A stretch of 46,547 bases of DNA from contig JAKAMR010000006.1 of the NCBI GenBank assembly GCA_021812785.1, forward strand, positions 1 through 46,547, in the 5' to 3' direction. Source of the stretch: Nitrospirota bacterium (GTDB lineage: Bacteria > Nitrospirota > Thermodesulfovibrionia > Thermodesulfovibrionales > JdFR-88). This document shows, piece after piece, positions 25,769-34,281 of the stretch. The translations under genes and the position numbers were made by a program. The notes under the pieces are model-generated. The model was not told the DNA's origin, did not search any database, and saw nothing but the letters and a program-made list of their open reading frames with translations. How positions within the stretch are numbered: position 1 is the stretch's first letter; each line of letters opens with the position of its first letter.

Positions 25769-25960
25769 CTACCTCTGTTTCATTTTTAAATAATTCCCGA
25801 TGCTTCTGTCATAAGTCCTCTCGTATTCGGCATTGAAATAGCAGGCGGGCAGCTCGCCGTTTTCCCTGTGATGGTCCAGGCAAAGGCAGCATTTGCCTTT
25901 TCTTCCGCAGGCGTATGTGCAGTTGCAGCGCGCCTTGTTCTTCTCTACAGTGCACTCCAT
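25769..25960 (-). CDS. DUF6485-type small cysteine-rich protein
   Basis: A 63-residue protein rich in metal-ligand residues: MECTVEKNKARCNCTYACGRKGKCCLCLDHHRENGELPACYF, then AEYERTYDRSIGNYLK. The spacing matches the DUF6485 family as I recall it, common in anaerobes and of unknown function. The cysteines suggest a zinc or iron-sulfur site. It lies alone between the kinase block and mnmE, on the minus strand. Confidence 0.8.
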   Translation of the reverse strand: MECTVEKNKARCNCTYACGRKGKCCLCLDHHRENGELPACYFNAEYERTYDRSIGNYLKMKQR

Positions 25961-25990
25961 TTTGTTGACCTCCAGTAAAGTGGAAAAATT

Positions 25991-26077
25991 TATGCCCTTC
26001 GGGCATCGAATGTAAAGATGAGCTGATTAACCGGATTCTCTCTTGCCCTGCGGGTTACGCTCACCATCCATTTTATG
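25991..26077. repeat. Intergenic repeat element, copy A
   Basis: A stretch starting TTATGCCCTTCGGGCATCG and ending CCATTTTAT. It shares its hairpin start (ATGCCC-TTC-GGGCAT), a central ATTAA and ATTC, and its last nine bases with a similar stretch at 43360-43438. It lies between the DUF6485 gene and the end of mnmE. It codes for nothing obvious. Confidence 0.5.
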
Positions 26078-26081
26078 CCCT

Positions 26082-27515
26082 CTATTTGCCTATGCAAAAC
26101 TCATTGAATATGATGGCAAGTATATCGTCCGTGCTAACCTCTCCGGTAATGCCCCCGAGCTCCCGCAGGGCCTCTGACAGCTCCAGGGAGACTATCTCCG
26201 CGGGAAGGCCCGCGCCGATTGCCTCGAGCCCCCGGACAAGGGCCCCATGGGCCTTATCCAGCGCCGTTTTATGCCGTAGGCTCGTAATGAGAGAGTCACA
26301 CTCCGCTTCGGCCGGGTTTTTCCTTCTGAAGCATGCGGTTATGGATGCCTTCAGTTCCTCGATCCCCTCGCCTGTTTTTGCGGATACGCATATCTCCGGC
26401 CAGCCCTGGGTAAAAAGGCCATTCGCCAGCTCCGGGTCCGCTAATTCCGGGGTCTTCCAGGGTTTCTTGTCAGCAAACAGGTCTTTTTTATTTATGACGA
26501 GGATGGCCTTTTTTTGCCGTTCTTTCATCAGGCTCATGACCCGCAGATCCTCTTTATCAACTCCGGCGCTGCCGTCCAGGACGCAGAGAACAAGGTCCGC
26601 CTCCTCCATGGCTGCCAGGCTTCTTTTTACCCCTTCCGCCTCCGGTCTGTCCACGGCCTCCCGGATGCCTGCCGTATCCATGATCTTCAGGGAATAGCCG
26701 CCCAGGTTTATGTGTTCGGCTATTACGTCCCTGGTGGTCCCGGGGATGTCCGTCACTATGGCACGTTCCTGGCGCAGAAGAGCGTTTAAGAGAGAGGATT
26801 TTCCAACGTTAGGCCTGCCCAGGATGGCGGTCCTGATCCCGTCCATGAGGAGTTTTCCCTCCTCATAGCTGTTCGAAAGAGCCTTTAAACTGAGTGCTAT
26901 GTTCTCGATGCCGGCGGTTATAGCCGCGATCTCATCCGGTTCTATTTCTTCCTCCGGGAAGTCTATGGAGGCCTCCAGGTGGGCGCAGATACGGGCCAGC
27001 CGTCCGGCCTCCTGTTTTATCCTGCCCCCAAGTCCGCCTTTAAGCTGGGCAAGCGCCGCCCTGCCTGCCGCATCGGATCTGGCCCGGATCAGGGATAGGA
27101 CCGCCTCGGCCTGCGTAAGGTCTATGCGCCCCTCAAGGAAGGCCCTTTTTGTAAACTCCCCCGGAAGGGCAAGCCTGGCGCCTTCTCTTAGGACAAGCTC
27201 CATGGTCCGCGAGAGGGTGTGCGCGCCTCCATGGCAGTTTATCTCCACCATGTCCTCGCGGGTGTAAGTGTTGGGAGCGCGCATAACCGCAACCAGGACC
27301 TCGTCCACCAGGTCTCCGGTCTCAGGGCAGGTTATAAAGCCATAAAGCATCCGGCGGGAACTCACGCCGGAGAGGTCTTTTTCTTTTTTTCTGCCCCTGG
27401 GGGAAAAGATGCGGGAGGTTATGTGCAGGGCGTCAGGCCCGCTCAGGCGGACAATGCCTATGCCGCCTTCTCCGGGCGGCGTGGATATGGCCGCTATTGT
27501 GTCATGTTCAGGCAT
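26082..27515 (-). CDS. mnmE: tRNA uridine modification GTPase MnmE
   Basis: A 477-residue protein. It starts MPEHDTIAAISTPPGEGGIGIVRLSG, with the N-terminal folate-binding domain. The G domain follows with GRPNVGKSSLLN (about residues 228-239), DIPGTTRD, DTAG and NKKD (switch and base-recognition motifs). The C-terminus FCIGK carries the invariant cysteine. MnmE works with MnmG to place the carboxymethylaminomethyl group on wobble uridine of several tRNAs. mnmG is not in the window. It is divergent from rsmA. Confidence 0.95.
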   Translation of the reverse strand: MPEHDTIAAISTPPGEGGIGIVRLSGPDALHITSRIFSPRGRKKEKDLSGVSSRRMLYGFITCPETGDLVDEVLVAVMRAPNTYTREDMVEINCHGGAHTLSRTMELVLREGARLALPGEFTKRAFLEGRIDLTQAEAVLSLIRARSDAAGRAALAQLKGGLGGRIKQEAGRLARICAHLEASIDFPEEEIEPDEIAAITAGIENIALSLKALSNSYEEGKLLMDGIRTAILGRPNVGKSSLLNALLRQERAIVTDIPGTTRDVIAEHINLGGYSLKIMDTAGIREAVDRPEAEGVKRSLAAMEEADLVLCVLDGSAGVDKEDLRVMSLMKERQKKAILVINKKDLFADKKPWKTPELADPELANGLFTQGWPEICVSAKTGEGIEELKASITACFRRKNPAEAECDSLITSLRHKTALDKAHGALVRGLEAIGAGLPAEIVSLELSEALRELGGITGEVSTDDILAIIFNEFCIGK

Positions 27516-27630
27516 AATATAAAATTAATCAATCCATGCCCGGATTGTCCAATCATCAAAAAAAAGGGCGCGGCCCGTATATTGCCCAATTCAAAGGAAG
27601 GGAAGATTTTTTAAAAAAAGTTTTTGACCT

Positions 27631-28398
27631 GTGAAGCCCAGACTCAGCCAGAACTTCCTTTTTGACCCCTCGATTCTGAGGCGCATAGCCGATGCCGCCG
27701 GCATCTCACCTGAAGACACGGTTGTCGAGATCGGTCCGGGCCTCGGGACGCTCACAAAGGAGCTGCTTCAAAGGGCTGCCAGGGTAATAGCAATAGAGCT
27801 GGATGAAAAATTGTACCTTAACCTTAAGGAGAAAATAGACTCTGACAGGTTCGAGGTCTTCCATGCCGATGCCTTGAGGTTCCCGTATAATGGGCTTGGA
27901 CCGTTCAAGGTTGTCTCGAACATCCCATATCACATCACAACGCCGGTAATATTCCGTCTGCTGGAGGAAAAGGGGCTTAAGTCCATGACGCTGACCATAC
28001 AAAAGGAAGTGGCCCAGCGGATAGCGGCAAGGCCCGGGGGCAAGGATTACGGCATTCTGTCTCTTGCCGTCCAGTACAGGGGGGCCCCGCGCATCGCCTT
28101 GACGATACCCAAAGGGGCCTTCAGGCCCGTTCCTAAAGTGGATTCCGCCTGCATAAGCATAGATATATATGAAAGGCCCCCGGTCGAGGTCCACGATGAA
28201 CATCTTCTGTTTTCGCTCATACGGGGGTCTTTCTCCTATAGGAGAAAGACCATTGAAAACGGCATAAAAAAGATATGCCCAGGCGCCGCGGAGGCCCTTA
28301 AGAACGCAGGGATAGACCCTAAAAGAAGGCCTGAGACGTTGGGTCTTGCTGAGTTCGCGCGGCTGACGGAAGAGGTTTTAAAAACGAACCGCAGCTAA
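27631..28398 (+). CDS. rsmA: 16S rRNA dimethyladenosine methyltransferase RsmA (KsgA)
   Basis: A 255-residue SAM-dependent methyltransferase beginning with GTG and reading MKPRLSQNFLFDPSILRRIADAA. SAM-binding motif I is EIGPGLGTLT, and the catalytic NIPYHIT matches the family's N-(L/I)-P-Y signature. FSYRRKTIENG and a C-terminal helical domain complete it. The enzyme dimethylates two adjacent adenines at the 3' end of 16S rRNA. No strong Shine-Dalgarno is visible before the GTG. Confidence 0.94.
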   Translation: MKPRLSQNFLFDPSILRRIADAAGISPEDTVVEIGPGLGTLTKELLQRAARVIAIELDEKLYLNLKEKIDSDRFEVFHADALRFPYNGLGPFKVVSNIPYHITTPVIFRLLEEKGLKSMTLTIQKEVAQRIAARPGGKDYGILSLAVQYRGAPRIALTIPKGAFRPVPKVDSACISIDIYERPPVEVHDEHLLFSLIRGSFSYRRKTIENGIKKICPGAAEALKNAGIDPKRRPETLGLAEFARLTEEVLKTNRS

Positions 28399-28414
28399 CG
28401 ATAGCCTCTTCCTG

Positions 28415-28963
28415 CTATTCAAACATCCCGAGCCATTCGTCAAAAACCCTTAGCTTTTGCTCCCCGTGGCGTCTAATGGATGCTCTCACTTCCTCCAAGG
28501 ATTTTTCCTTCAGCGGGTCTTTCCCCTTGGAGTAGAATTTGTCCGCAAAGCATACGATGATCTCCTCGATGCTCCGGGGAGACATGTCTCTTTCAGGGAT
28601 GGGGAGACCCTGACTCCTTATATCATCCACGGTGAGGCCCACCCCCACATGCCTTTCGGCCACAAGGGCATGCCTGGGCAGCCCTTCCTGTTCCAGTATT
28701 TCCCTCCCGAGATATCCGTGGCAGATGTATGGCCTGTCCCCGAAACAGCCTATTTTTGGGGCATTGGTAAGAAAGATGCCTATATCATGGAGCATAGCGG
28801 CCTCACGGATGAAATTTTCATCGGCGGGGGCGCCTGTTTTGTTTTTTGCAAACTGGGCCGACTTCAGCGCCTTTTCCGCCACTTTTTCCGAATGGGCGAT
28901 AAGCAGGCCATGTGCCAGAGAGCCCGGTTTATAGAATCTCTCGATTATTTTCAGAGGGTCCAT
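28415..28963 (-). CDS. HD-domain phosphohydrolase
   Basis: A 182-residue protein with an HD-type metal site: H in LIAHSEKVAEKA, the doublet in AAMLHDIGIFLT, a histidine in YICHGYLGREILE and an Asp in VCFADKFYSKG. Members of this group include nucleotide phosphohydrolases; the substrate here is unknown. It is convergent with rsmA, 17 bases apart. Confidence 0.78.
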   Translation of the reverse strand: MDPLKIIERFYKPGSLAHGLLIAHSEKVAEKALKSAQFAKNKTGAPADENFIREAAMLHDIGIFLTNAPKIGCFGDRPYICHGYLGREILEQEGLPRHALVAERHVGVGLTVDDIRSQGLPIPERDMSPRSIEEIIVCFADKFYSKGKDPLKEKSLEEVRASIRRHGEQKLRVFDEWLGMFE

Positions 28964-29110
28964 GTATTTTTGCCTAATTAGTTTAGCATGTTAATTTGGC
29001 TTGGCAGGGAGAGATCAAAGCGATTTGCCGGGATGGAGCGGTAAATTGAAATTATAATGCTTTTCAGGTATCCTAAATCTATATCGAAACAGGCTTTGGA
29101 GGTTAACCGA

Positions 29111-29437
29111 ATGTTCACAATAACAGATGCCGCCGCCGACAAGGCGAAGGAGATGTTAAAGGCAGAGGGCAAAGAGAATTTTGGCCTCAGGGTGTATACC
29201 GTACAAGGTGGTGGCTGAGGCTGCGGACCTTCCTATGGAATAGGAATAGAAGAGCAGGCTGGCCATGATGACGAAGTTGTGGAGAAAAACGGGCTGAAAG
29301 TGTTTATTGATGCCAAGACCTCCAGCAGCTTAAGCGGAATGTCGATGGATTTTGTAGAGGAGAAGGAAGGCTCGGGCTTTGTGCTCAAGGGCCAGCCAGC
29401 CGGCCCCGCGCGGGACTGTTCAAGCTGCGGGCATTAA
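29111..29437 (+). CDS. HesB/IscA-like selenoprotein (in-frame UGA read as selenocysteine)
   Basis: The ATG at 29111 has GGAGG 7 bases upstream. The frame runs to the TAA at 29435-29437 except for one TGA at 29216-29218 (codon 36). Read through, it gives 108 residues: FTITDAAADKAKEMLKAEG, LRVYTVQGGG-U-GCGPSYG, VFIDAKTSSSLSGMSMDFVE and a C-terminal CSSCGH. This is the IscA/HesB fold pattern; the UGA sits exactly at the first conserved cysteine, and a second Cys (UGC motif U-G-C) lies two residues on. HesB-like selenoproteins are a known family. Codon quality continues unbroken on both sides of the TGA. hemB follows after 15 bases. No sel genes are in the window. Confidence 0.85.
29216..29246 (+). 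promoter_or_regulatory. UGA codon and bacterial SECIS-like hairpin
   Basis: Twelve bases of spacer-sized sequence after the UGA lead to a perfect 6-bp stem, TTCCTA (29230-29235) with TAGGAA (29241-29246), closing a 5-base loop TGGAA. The loop begins 17 bases after the UGA and has G at its second position. Those values fit the bacterial SECIS rules I recall: a loop 16-37 bases after UGA with a G among its first two bases. The stem is inside the coding sequence, as bacterial SECIS elements are. Confidence 0.75.
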
Positions 29438-29452
29438 TTAACGGTTTTTGAA

Positions 29453-30424
29453 ATGTTCCCCTACCAAAGGCCAAGAAGACTCAGGGCGAACGAAACGATC
29501 CGGAGGATGCTGAGGGAGACCACCCTCAGCCCTTCGGATTTTATTTATCCCCTGTTCGTTACCGAAGGCAAAGGTGTTAGAAAAGAAATATCCTCCATGC
29601 CCGGCTGCTATCAGGAATCCCTGGATAAAGCCATTGAAAATGCCAGGGAGACGGTGTCTCTGGGTATACCGGCCGTCATCCTCTTTGGCATACCGGAGCA
29701 CAAGGACGAAAAAGGCTCCGGGGCCTACGACGACAACGGGATAATACAGCGGGCCATAAAAGAGCTTAAGAGTGCCATTCCTGAACTCTACGTCGTTACC
29801 GACGTGTGCCTGTGTGAATACACGGACCATGGGCATTGCGGCATTATCAGAAACGGTGATGTTGCAAACGATGAGACGGTGGACCTGCTGGTGAAGGAGG
29901 CCCTTTCCCATGCCCGCTCAGGGGCGGATATGGTTGCCCCCTCGGACATGATGGACGGAAGGGTGGGCGCCATAAGGGACTCCCTTGACGAGGAGGGTTT
30001 CAGCAACGTGCCAGTCATGAGCTATTCGGCAAAGTATGCCTCCGCGTTTTACGGGCCTTTCAGGGAGGCCGCCGAGTCCACCCCCCAGTTTGGCGACAGG
30101 CGCTCCTACCAGATGGACCCGCCAAACAGGCGAGAGGCCATGAGGGAGGTTGCCCTGGACATAGAGGAGGGCGCCGATATCATCATGGTGAAGCCTGCCC
30201 TTGCCTACCTGGACATAATAGCGGACATAAGAAGTGGGTTTGATGTGCCGGTTGCGGCTTATAACGTAAGCGGCGAATACAGCCTTATAAAGGCGGCAGG
30301 ACAGTTGGGGTGGGTGGATGAAAAGCGCGTCATGATGGAATCCCTCACCTCGATAAAACGCGCCGGAGCAGACCTTATCCTCACATATTTCGCAAAAGAC
30401 GCAGCAAAGCTCCTTAACGGTTAA
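29453..30424 (+). CDS. hemB: Delta-aminolevulinic acid dehydratase (porphobilinogen synthase)
   Basis: A 323-residue enzyme that joins two 5-aminolevulinate molecules into porphobilinogen for heme and corrinoid synthesis. The zinc-binding cysteines are visible in [14 protein letters not shown], marking the Zn-dependent class. The Schiff-base lysines are in [15 protein letters not shown] and [11 protein letters not shown]. It starts [23 protein letters not shown] and is of normal length. It begins 15 bases after the selenoprotein and is probably in the same transcript, which ends at a strong terminator. Confidence 0.96.
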   Translation: MFPYQRPRRLRANETIRRMLRETTLSPSDFIYPLFVTEGKGVRKEISSMPGCYQESLDKAIENARETVSLGIPAVILFGIPEHKDEKGSGAYDDNGIIQRAIKELKSAIPELYVVTDVCLCEYTDHGHCGIIRNGDVANDETVDLLVKEALSHARSGADMVAPSDMMDGRVGAIRDSLDEEGFSNVPVMSYSAKYASAFYGPFREAAESTPQFGDRRSYQMDPPNRREAMREVALDIEEGADIIMVKPALAYLDIIADIRSGFDVPVAAYNVSGEYSLIKAAGQLGWVDEKRVMMESLTSIKRAGADLILTYFAKDAAKLLNG

Positions 30425-30452
30425 AAGAAGTTATAAAAGCATAAAATAAAAA

Positions 30453-30485
30453 GGTCCCGATGAGAACTCCCATCGGGACCTTTTT
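30453..30485. terminator. Strong rho-independent terminator after hemB
   Basis: GGTCCCGATG and CATCGGGACC pair perfectly over 10 bp around an 8-base loop, followed by TTTTT on the plus strand and preceded by AAAAA, so it can act in both directions. It closes the selenoprotein-hemB transcript and may also stop transcription from radC. The roughly 240 bases between it and the radC stop hold nothing else I recognise. Confidence 0.9.
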
Positions 30486-30722
30486 ATTTAACTTATACTT
30501 CACCGGCCAAATCGCTTTCCGGGCTCTGTATGCCCCCGGATCTCGCCCTCCGGATTTGCCTTTGTGTGGTTTCTTCCTCCGTATTCACATCTGTTTTTGT
30601 CTATCTAACTTTTATTACAGGTTTTGGGGTGTGTCAAGGAAGAGTTTTTTGAGCAGGGGTCTCAATTTGAGCGAAGGGTGCCCCGTCTGGCGGCAAAAAA
30701 CTAAGAGCTCACTTTTTGTTTT

Positions 30723-31415
30723 TCATATGAGCCCCCTTTCCAGGAAGCTGTAATAACCTTTTCTTGACACTATCAGGTGGTCATGGACCTTCAGTTGAAG
30801 GCTCTTGGCGGCCATCTTCAGGGCCTCGGTAAGCAGGATGTCTTCTTTGGAAGGGTTGAAGCTCCCGCTTGGATGATTGTGGACGAATATCATGGAGGTG
30901 GCTTTGTAATGGAGCGCGCGTTCCATTACCTTCCGGGGATACACCACGGCCTGATCGACAGTGCCCTCCTGTATGACTTCGTCTCCCAGCATCTCGTTTC
31001 TGGAATTGAGGAATATGGCGCGAAACTGCTCGTCCTTCAGCCCTTTCATCTCGGCCATGCAGTAATCGATGAGGGCCATTGTGCTGGAGATGGTCTTTTC
31101 CTTTATCAGGCTCCTCTTCAGGTAAAGACTTGTGCAAGCCTTCAGGAGGGTCATGAATGTTGCCGAGTTTTCGCCCATGCCTTTTACTTTTACGAGTTCG
31201 GGATAAGGGGCGTCCAAGACCCCCTGGAACCCGCCGAACCTGGCTATCAGTTCTTTGGCAAGGGGTTTTACATCTTTTCTTGGGATCGCGTATGTGAGAA
31301 GAAGCTCAAGCGCCTCGTATTCATTAAAGCCCGCAAAGGAAGTCTTTCTGAACCTTTCTCTAAGCCTCTTTCTGTGCAGGAGGTAGTGGGCCTGCGTCTT
31401 GCTTTGCTCATGCAT
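30723..31415 (-). CDS. radC: RadC family JAB-domain protein
   Basis: A 230-residue protein. The N-terminal helix-hairpin-helix region (KRLRERFRKTSFAGFNEYEALELLLTYAIP and KVKGMGENSATFM) is followed by a JAB/MPN domain. The metal signature is FVHNHPSGSFNPSKED. The family is named RadC, although its role in DNA repair is doubtful; DNA metabolism or mobile-element functions have been proposed. Normal length. It lies downstream of comEC on the same strand. Confidence 0.92.
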   Translation of the reverse strand: MHEQSKTQAHYLLHRKRLRERFRKTSFAGFNEYEALELLLTYAIPRKDVKPLAKELIARFGGFQGVLDAPYPELVKVKGMGENSATFMTLLKACTSLYLKRSLIKEKTISSTMALIDYCMAEMKGLKDEQFRAIFLNSRNEMLGDEVIQEGTVDQAVVYPRKVMERALHYKATSMIFVHNHPSGSFNPSKEDILLTEALKMAAKSLQLKVHDHLIVSRKGYYSFLERGLI

Positions 31416-31507
31416 GGGGTCTTTGTCTTCCTCCGCTTTTTACAAGAAAATTCAGGGTCCTTCAAGCCCCCGCTGGATGGAAATATTATGGATGTATTAT
31501 AGAAGGT

Positions 31508-33964
31508 TTACCAGGAGGAAAAAAGCACCCTCAGGTTGTGCAGCTCTTCCCCGAAACCGGCCGGGTTTTCCCTGAGCCCCATGTCTTTCCAGGTCTTTAT
31601 ATGAATGCCCTTTTCATCGAAGGAGGCTTTTACGGCGCCATCCGTTCCTGTACTTAGGAACCTTGCTCCGTGGCCTGGAAGCTCCCCCAGGATATTTGTT
31701 TTTCCCTGCCCCGGAGGGCCGGAATAGTTGCCCCCCGCAACTGCGTTACCAGTAACAGCGGCGCCCGCAACTACGGCGATCTGCGGATGCACCGCGCTTA
31801 GGAAGGGGCTCCAGGAAGCTGAACCTTGTCCGTGATATGGCACCCTGCAGACATCGCAATGCAGAAGGCCGCCAAGGCGCATCATGTCTTTTTGCGCGGC
31901 CTGCCCGATGTCCCCCGTGAAAAGTGCGCTCCTGCCCCAGCGGTCTTGGATCTTTAGCACCAGGGAGCTATTGTTGACGGCAAGCGGTAGGGGCCCTGGC
32001 AGGGGGAAAAAACCGGCATACGGGTGCAGCACGGTTATCCTGTAGGAACCTGTGCCGTCGCGTCCTTCAATATATTGGCCGCGTGAAAGTTTTTCCTCTG
32101 GGATGCCGCCAAAAAGGCACTGCATAGGCGCGCCCCCGCCTGATACTAACATGCCTCCTCCCGGGACGAACATGCCGTTATCCCATATTTGGCCTACCTT
32201 GTAGCGGCTGGCCAGGTAGGCGGCCCCGCCCGTGTTGCCGCGGCGCGCATTGCTTAAAACGAGATAGTCTATTTTGTTTTTGCCCTTGTACCCAAGATAA
32301 CCGGAAGTTTCCCTGCCGTTTACCCCGGTGTCTATAACCGCAGTTTTTCCGTCCGGCAGCTCCGCCACTGCGGACTCCCCGGCCCCGTCATCCAGGAACG
32401 TGATGGCCATCTGCTGTTTTTTTAATAAATAGCTGTTGGATAAACGAAGTCCCGCCCACAGCACAAAAGGCAAGACCGCAAGCGCAATATAGATACGTTT
32501 CTTACTGTACAACCATGCAGCCAGAAAGCCATAAAAGACCAGCAGGAATCCGGCAGGGAAGGCGGCTACACGCGGACAGACATGAGGAATGGAAGAAAAA
32601 AAACCAGCCATATGTATTGAGACGGATGCAAGCCATCCTGAAAGAAAAGGCAGAGGGTACCAGCCCGAAACCAGGTACATGAACCCGGACAGGACTGCGA
32701 CTGGCACAAGCAGGAAACCCGCGACCGGCACGGCCGCCAGATTGGCCGCCGGAGATATAAGCTGCACCCGGTGGAAGTAATACGCGATCAGGGGCATGAG
32801 ACCTGCCGTAATGGAAACGCTTAGGAAAACGACTCTTATCATGTATTTTTTTATGAAGCGGAAAACTCCTGTTTTTTCCCCGCCGTTCTCATTTTTCTCT
32901 TTGGCTCCGGAGGCAAAAAGCCCGATGAGCAGGACGGAAAGGAAAGAGAGTTCAAATGACAGATCGAAAATTACATCGGGCTGCAGGAGGACAAGCAAAA
33001 GGGCCGCAAAGGCAAGGGTTGTCTGCCATGCCCTTTTCCTGCTTATAAGAAGACCAAGCAGGAAAAAACTAATCATGATATAAGCACGCACTGCGGGGAC
33101 CCTCATCCCGGACAGCAGAAGATAACCCGATAGCAGCGGGAAGCTCGCAAGAGCCGCTATCTGTTTGGGGCTTATGTGCAATGTAATGCGTTCCAGCCAT
33201 TTGAGAGGGAAAAGGCCGATGAGCACCCTTACCAGCAGGAATATGGACAGGCTGAATATGCCAAAATGCATGCCTGCTATGCTTATCAGGTGCGCAAGCC
33301 CGCACCGGCTGAAACTGCGGCGGGTTTGCCAGTCCAGCATTGAGCGTTCGCCTGTTGTTATGGCCATCAGAAGCCCCGCTTCCGTCTGAGGGAAGTTTTC
33401 CGCGTAATATCTGTCCAGCCCGCTTCTTAAACGTTCCGGCCAGGGGGCGGCCCCGCAGGAAACGCTCCTCAGGACCTCCGCCCTGGGTCTTAAGGCGAGA
33501 TCCGGGGAGCCGGGGTTCAGATCGGGGGAAGGCAGGGAAAGTTTTACGCTGATCCGGTACAGCCTCAGCGGCGACAGAGGTATCTGAGTATAGATGCGGA
33601 CATCTTCCACGCGGGGGATTTTTTCCTGGTTATCAGTCTTGAGGGGAGAGAATCCCGTTACCCGGAAGGACTGTGAAAAACCATACTTCTGTTTTGCCGG
33701 GAATGATGCGTAACCTGTAAGCGACGCCTCGATATGTTTTTTGCCTCCAAATGAGACAGGGGGCTGGTGCCTGTACGCGGCATAGAGCGCCCCAGCGATG
33801 ATGAGCATTATGAATATGAATTTCTTTTTGAAACGAATGGTTTTTTTGAAACCGGTTACGGCAAAAAGGCAGATGCCAAGCAGGGTAGTGAGCCAGGGCA
33901 GATATTGTGCGCTTTTGAAAAGGGCCACCCCGCCTATAAAAGAGACAAAAGCTACCCATAGCAT
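31508..33964 (-). CDS. comEC: ComEC/Rec2-type DNA uptake channel with degenerate metallo-beta-lactamase domain
   Basis: An 818-residue inner-membrane protein. Several N-terminal helices and a DUF4131-type region lead to the competence domain (TTGERSMLDWQTRRSFSRCGLAHLISIAGMHFG). A C-terminal metallo-beta-lactamase fold follows (LDDGAGESAVAELPDGKTAVIDTG, ALFTGDIG, RVPYHGQGSAS). The family takes single-stranded DNA into the cell during natural transformation. The usual H-x-H-x-D-H metal site should follow YLVLS but reads NARRGNTGGAAYL, so several ligands are lost. Other competence genes are absent nearby, apart from the comEB-type deaminase far to the right. Confidence 0.9.
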   Translation of the reverse strand: MLWVAFVSFIGGVALFKSAQYLPWLTTLLGICLFAVTGFKKTIRFKKKFIFIMLIIAGALYAAYRHQPPVSFGGKKHIEASLTGYASFPAKQKYGFSQSFRVTGFSPLKTDNQEKIPRVEDVRIYTQIPLSPLRLYRISVKLSLPSPDLNPGSPDLALRPRAEVLRSVSCGAAPWPERLRSGLDRYYAENFPQTEAGLLMAITTGERSMLDWQTRRSFSRCGLAHLISIAGMHFGIFSLSIFLLVRVLIGLFPLKWLERITLHISPKQIAALASFPLLSGYLLLSGMRVPAVRAYIMISFFLLGLLISRKRAWQTTLAFAALLLVLLQPDVIFDLSFELSFLSVLLIGLFASGAKEKNENGGEKTGVFRFIKKYMIRVVFLSVSITAGLMPLIAYYFHRVQLISPAANLAAVPVAGFLLVPVAVLSGFMYLVSGWYPLPFLSGWLASVSIHMAGFFSSIPHVCPRVAAFPAGFLLVFYGFLAAWLYSKKRIYIALAVLPFVLWAGLRLSNSYLLKKQQMAITFLDDGAGESAVAELPDGKTAVIDTGVNGRETSGYLGYKGKNKIDYLVLSNARRGNTGGAAYLASRYKVGQIWDNGMFVPGGGMLVSGGGAPMQCLFGGIPEEKLSRGQYIEGRDGTGSYRITVLHPYAGFFPLPGPLPLAVNNSSLVLKIQDRWGRSALFTGDIGQAAQKDMMRLGGLLHCDVCRVPYHGQGSASWSPFLSAVHPQIAVVAGAAVTGNAVAGGNYSGPPGQGKTNILGELPGHGARFLSTGTDGAVKASFDEKGIHIKTWKDMGLRENPAGFGEELHNLRVLFSSW

Positions 33965-34281
33965 AGGGAGTATTATATATCAAGATGCGAGGGACAAGCA
34001 GAAAGAGACAATGAAAGGAGATAAGGCGCCCCACCCACCTGTCTTTTAGGGAAGGGAAAGGAGTTGAAAATGGTATTTGATAGAGAATGCTCATTAATGG
34101 AGCAAGGTTTTGTATAAAAAATACTTTTAAAAAATGGTGAACTGGTGTGGTGTGCCCCCCTTCTTAACAACACTTCTGTGCCAAGGCGGAGGATGCGAAA
34201 ATACGCCCCGGACACCCCTGTTTTTTAATTTGTTATAATGGGGTGAGTTTCTTTTGAAATTTTTAAGGAGGAGTCGGTTCA
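33965..34281. other. Intergenic region of 317 bases with a promoter
   Basis: Holds the divergent upstream regions of comEC and the next gene. A consensus TATAAT at 34234-34239 lies 42 bases before the ATG at 34282, with no good -35 box at the standard distance. AAGGAGGAG precedes the ATG. No RNA gene or aptamer was recognised. Confidence 0.5.

Noticed and set aside
30460..30753. A 97-residue frame after hemB
   Set aside because: It starts inside the terminator hairpin and overlaps the end of radC; composition does not look coding.
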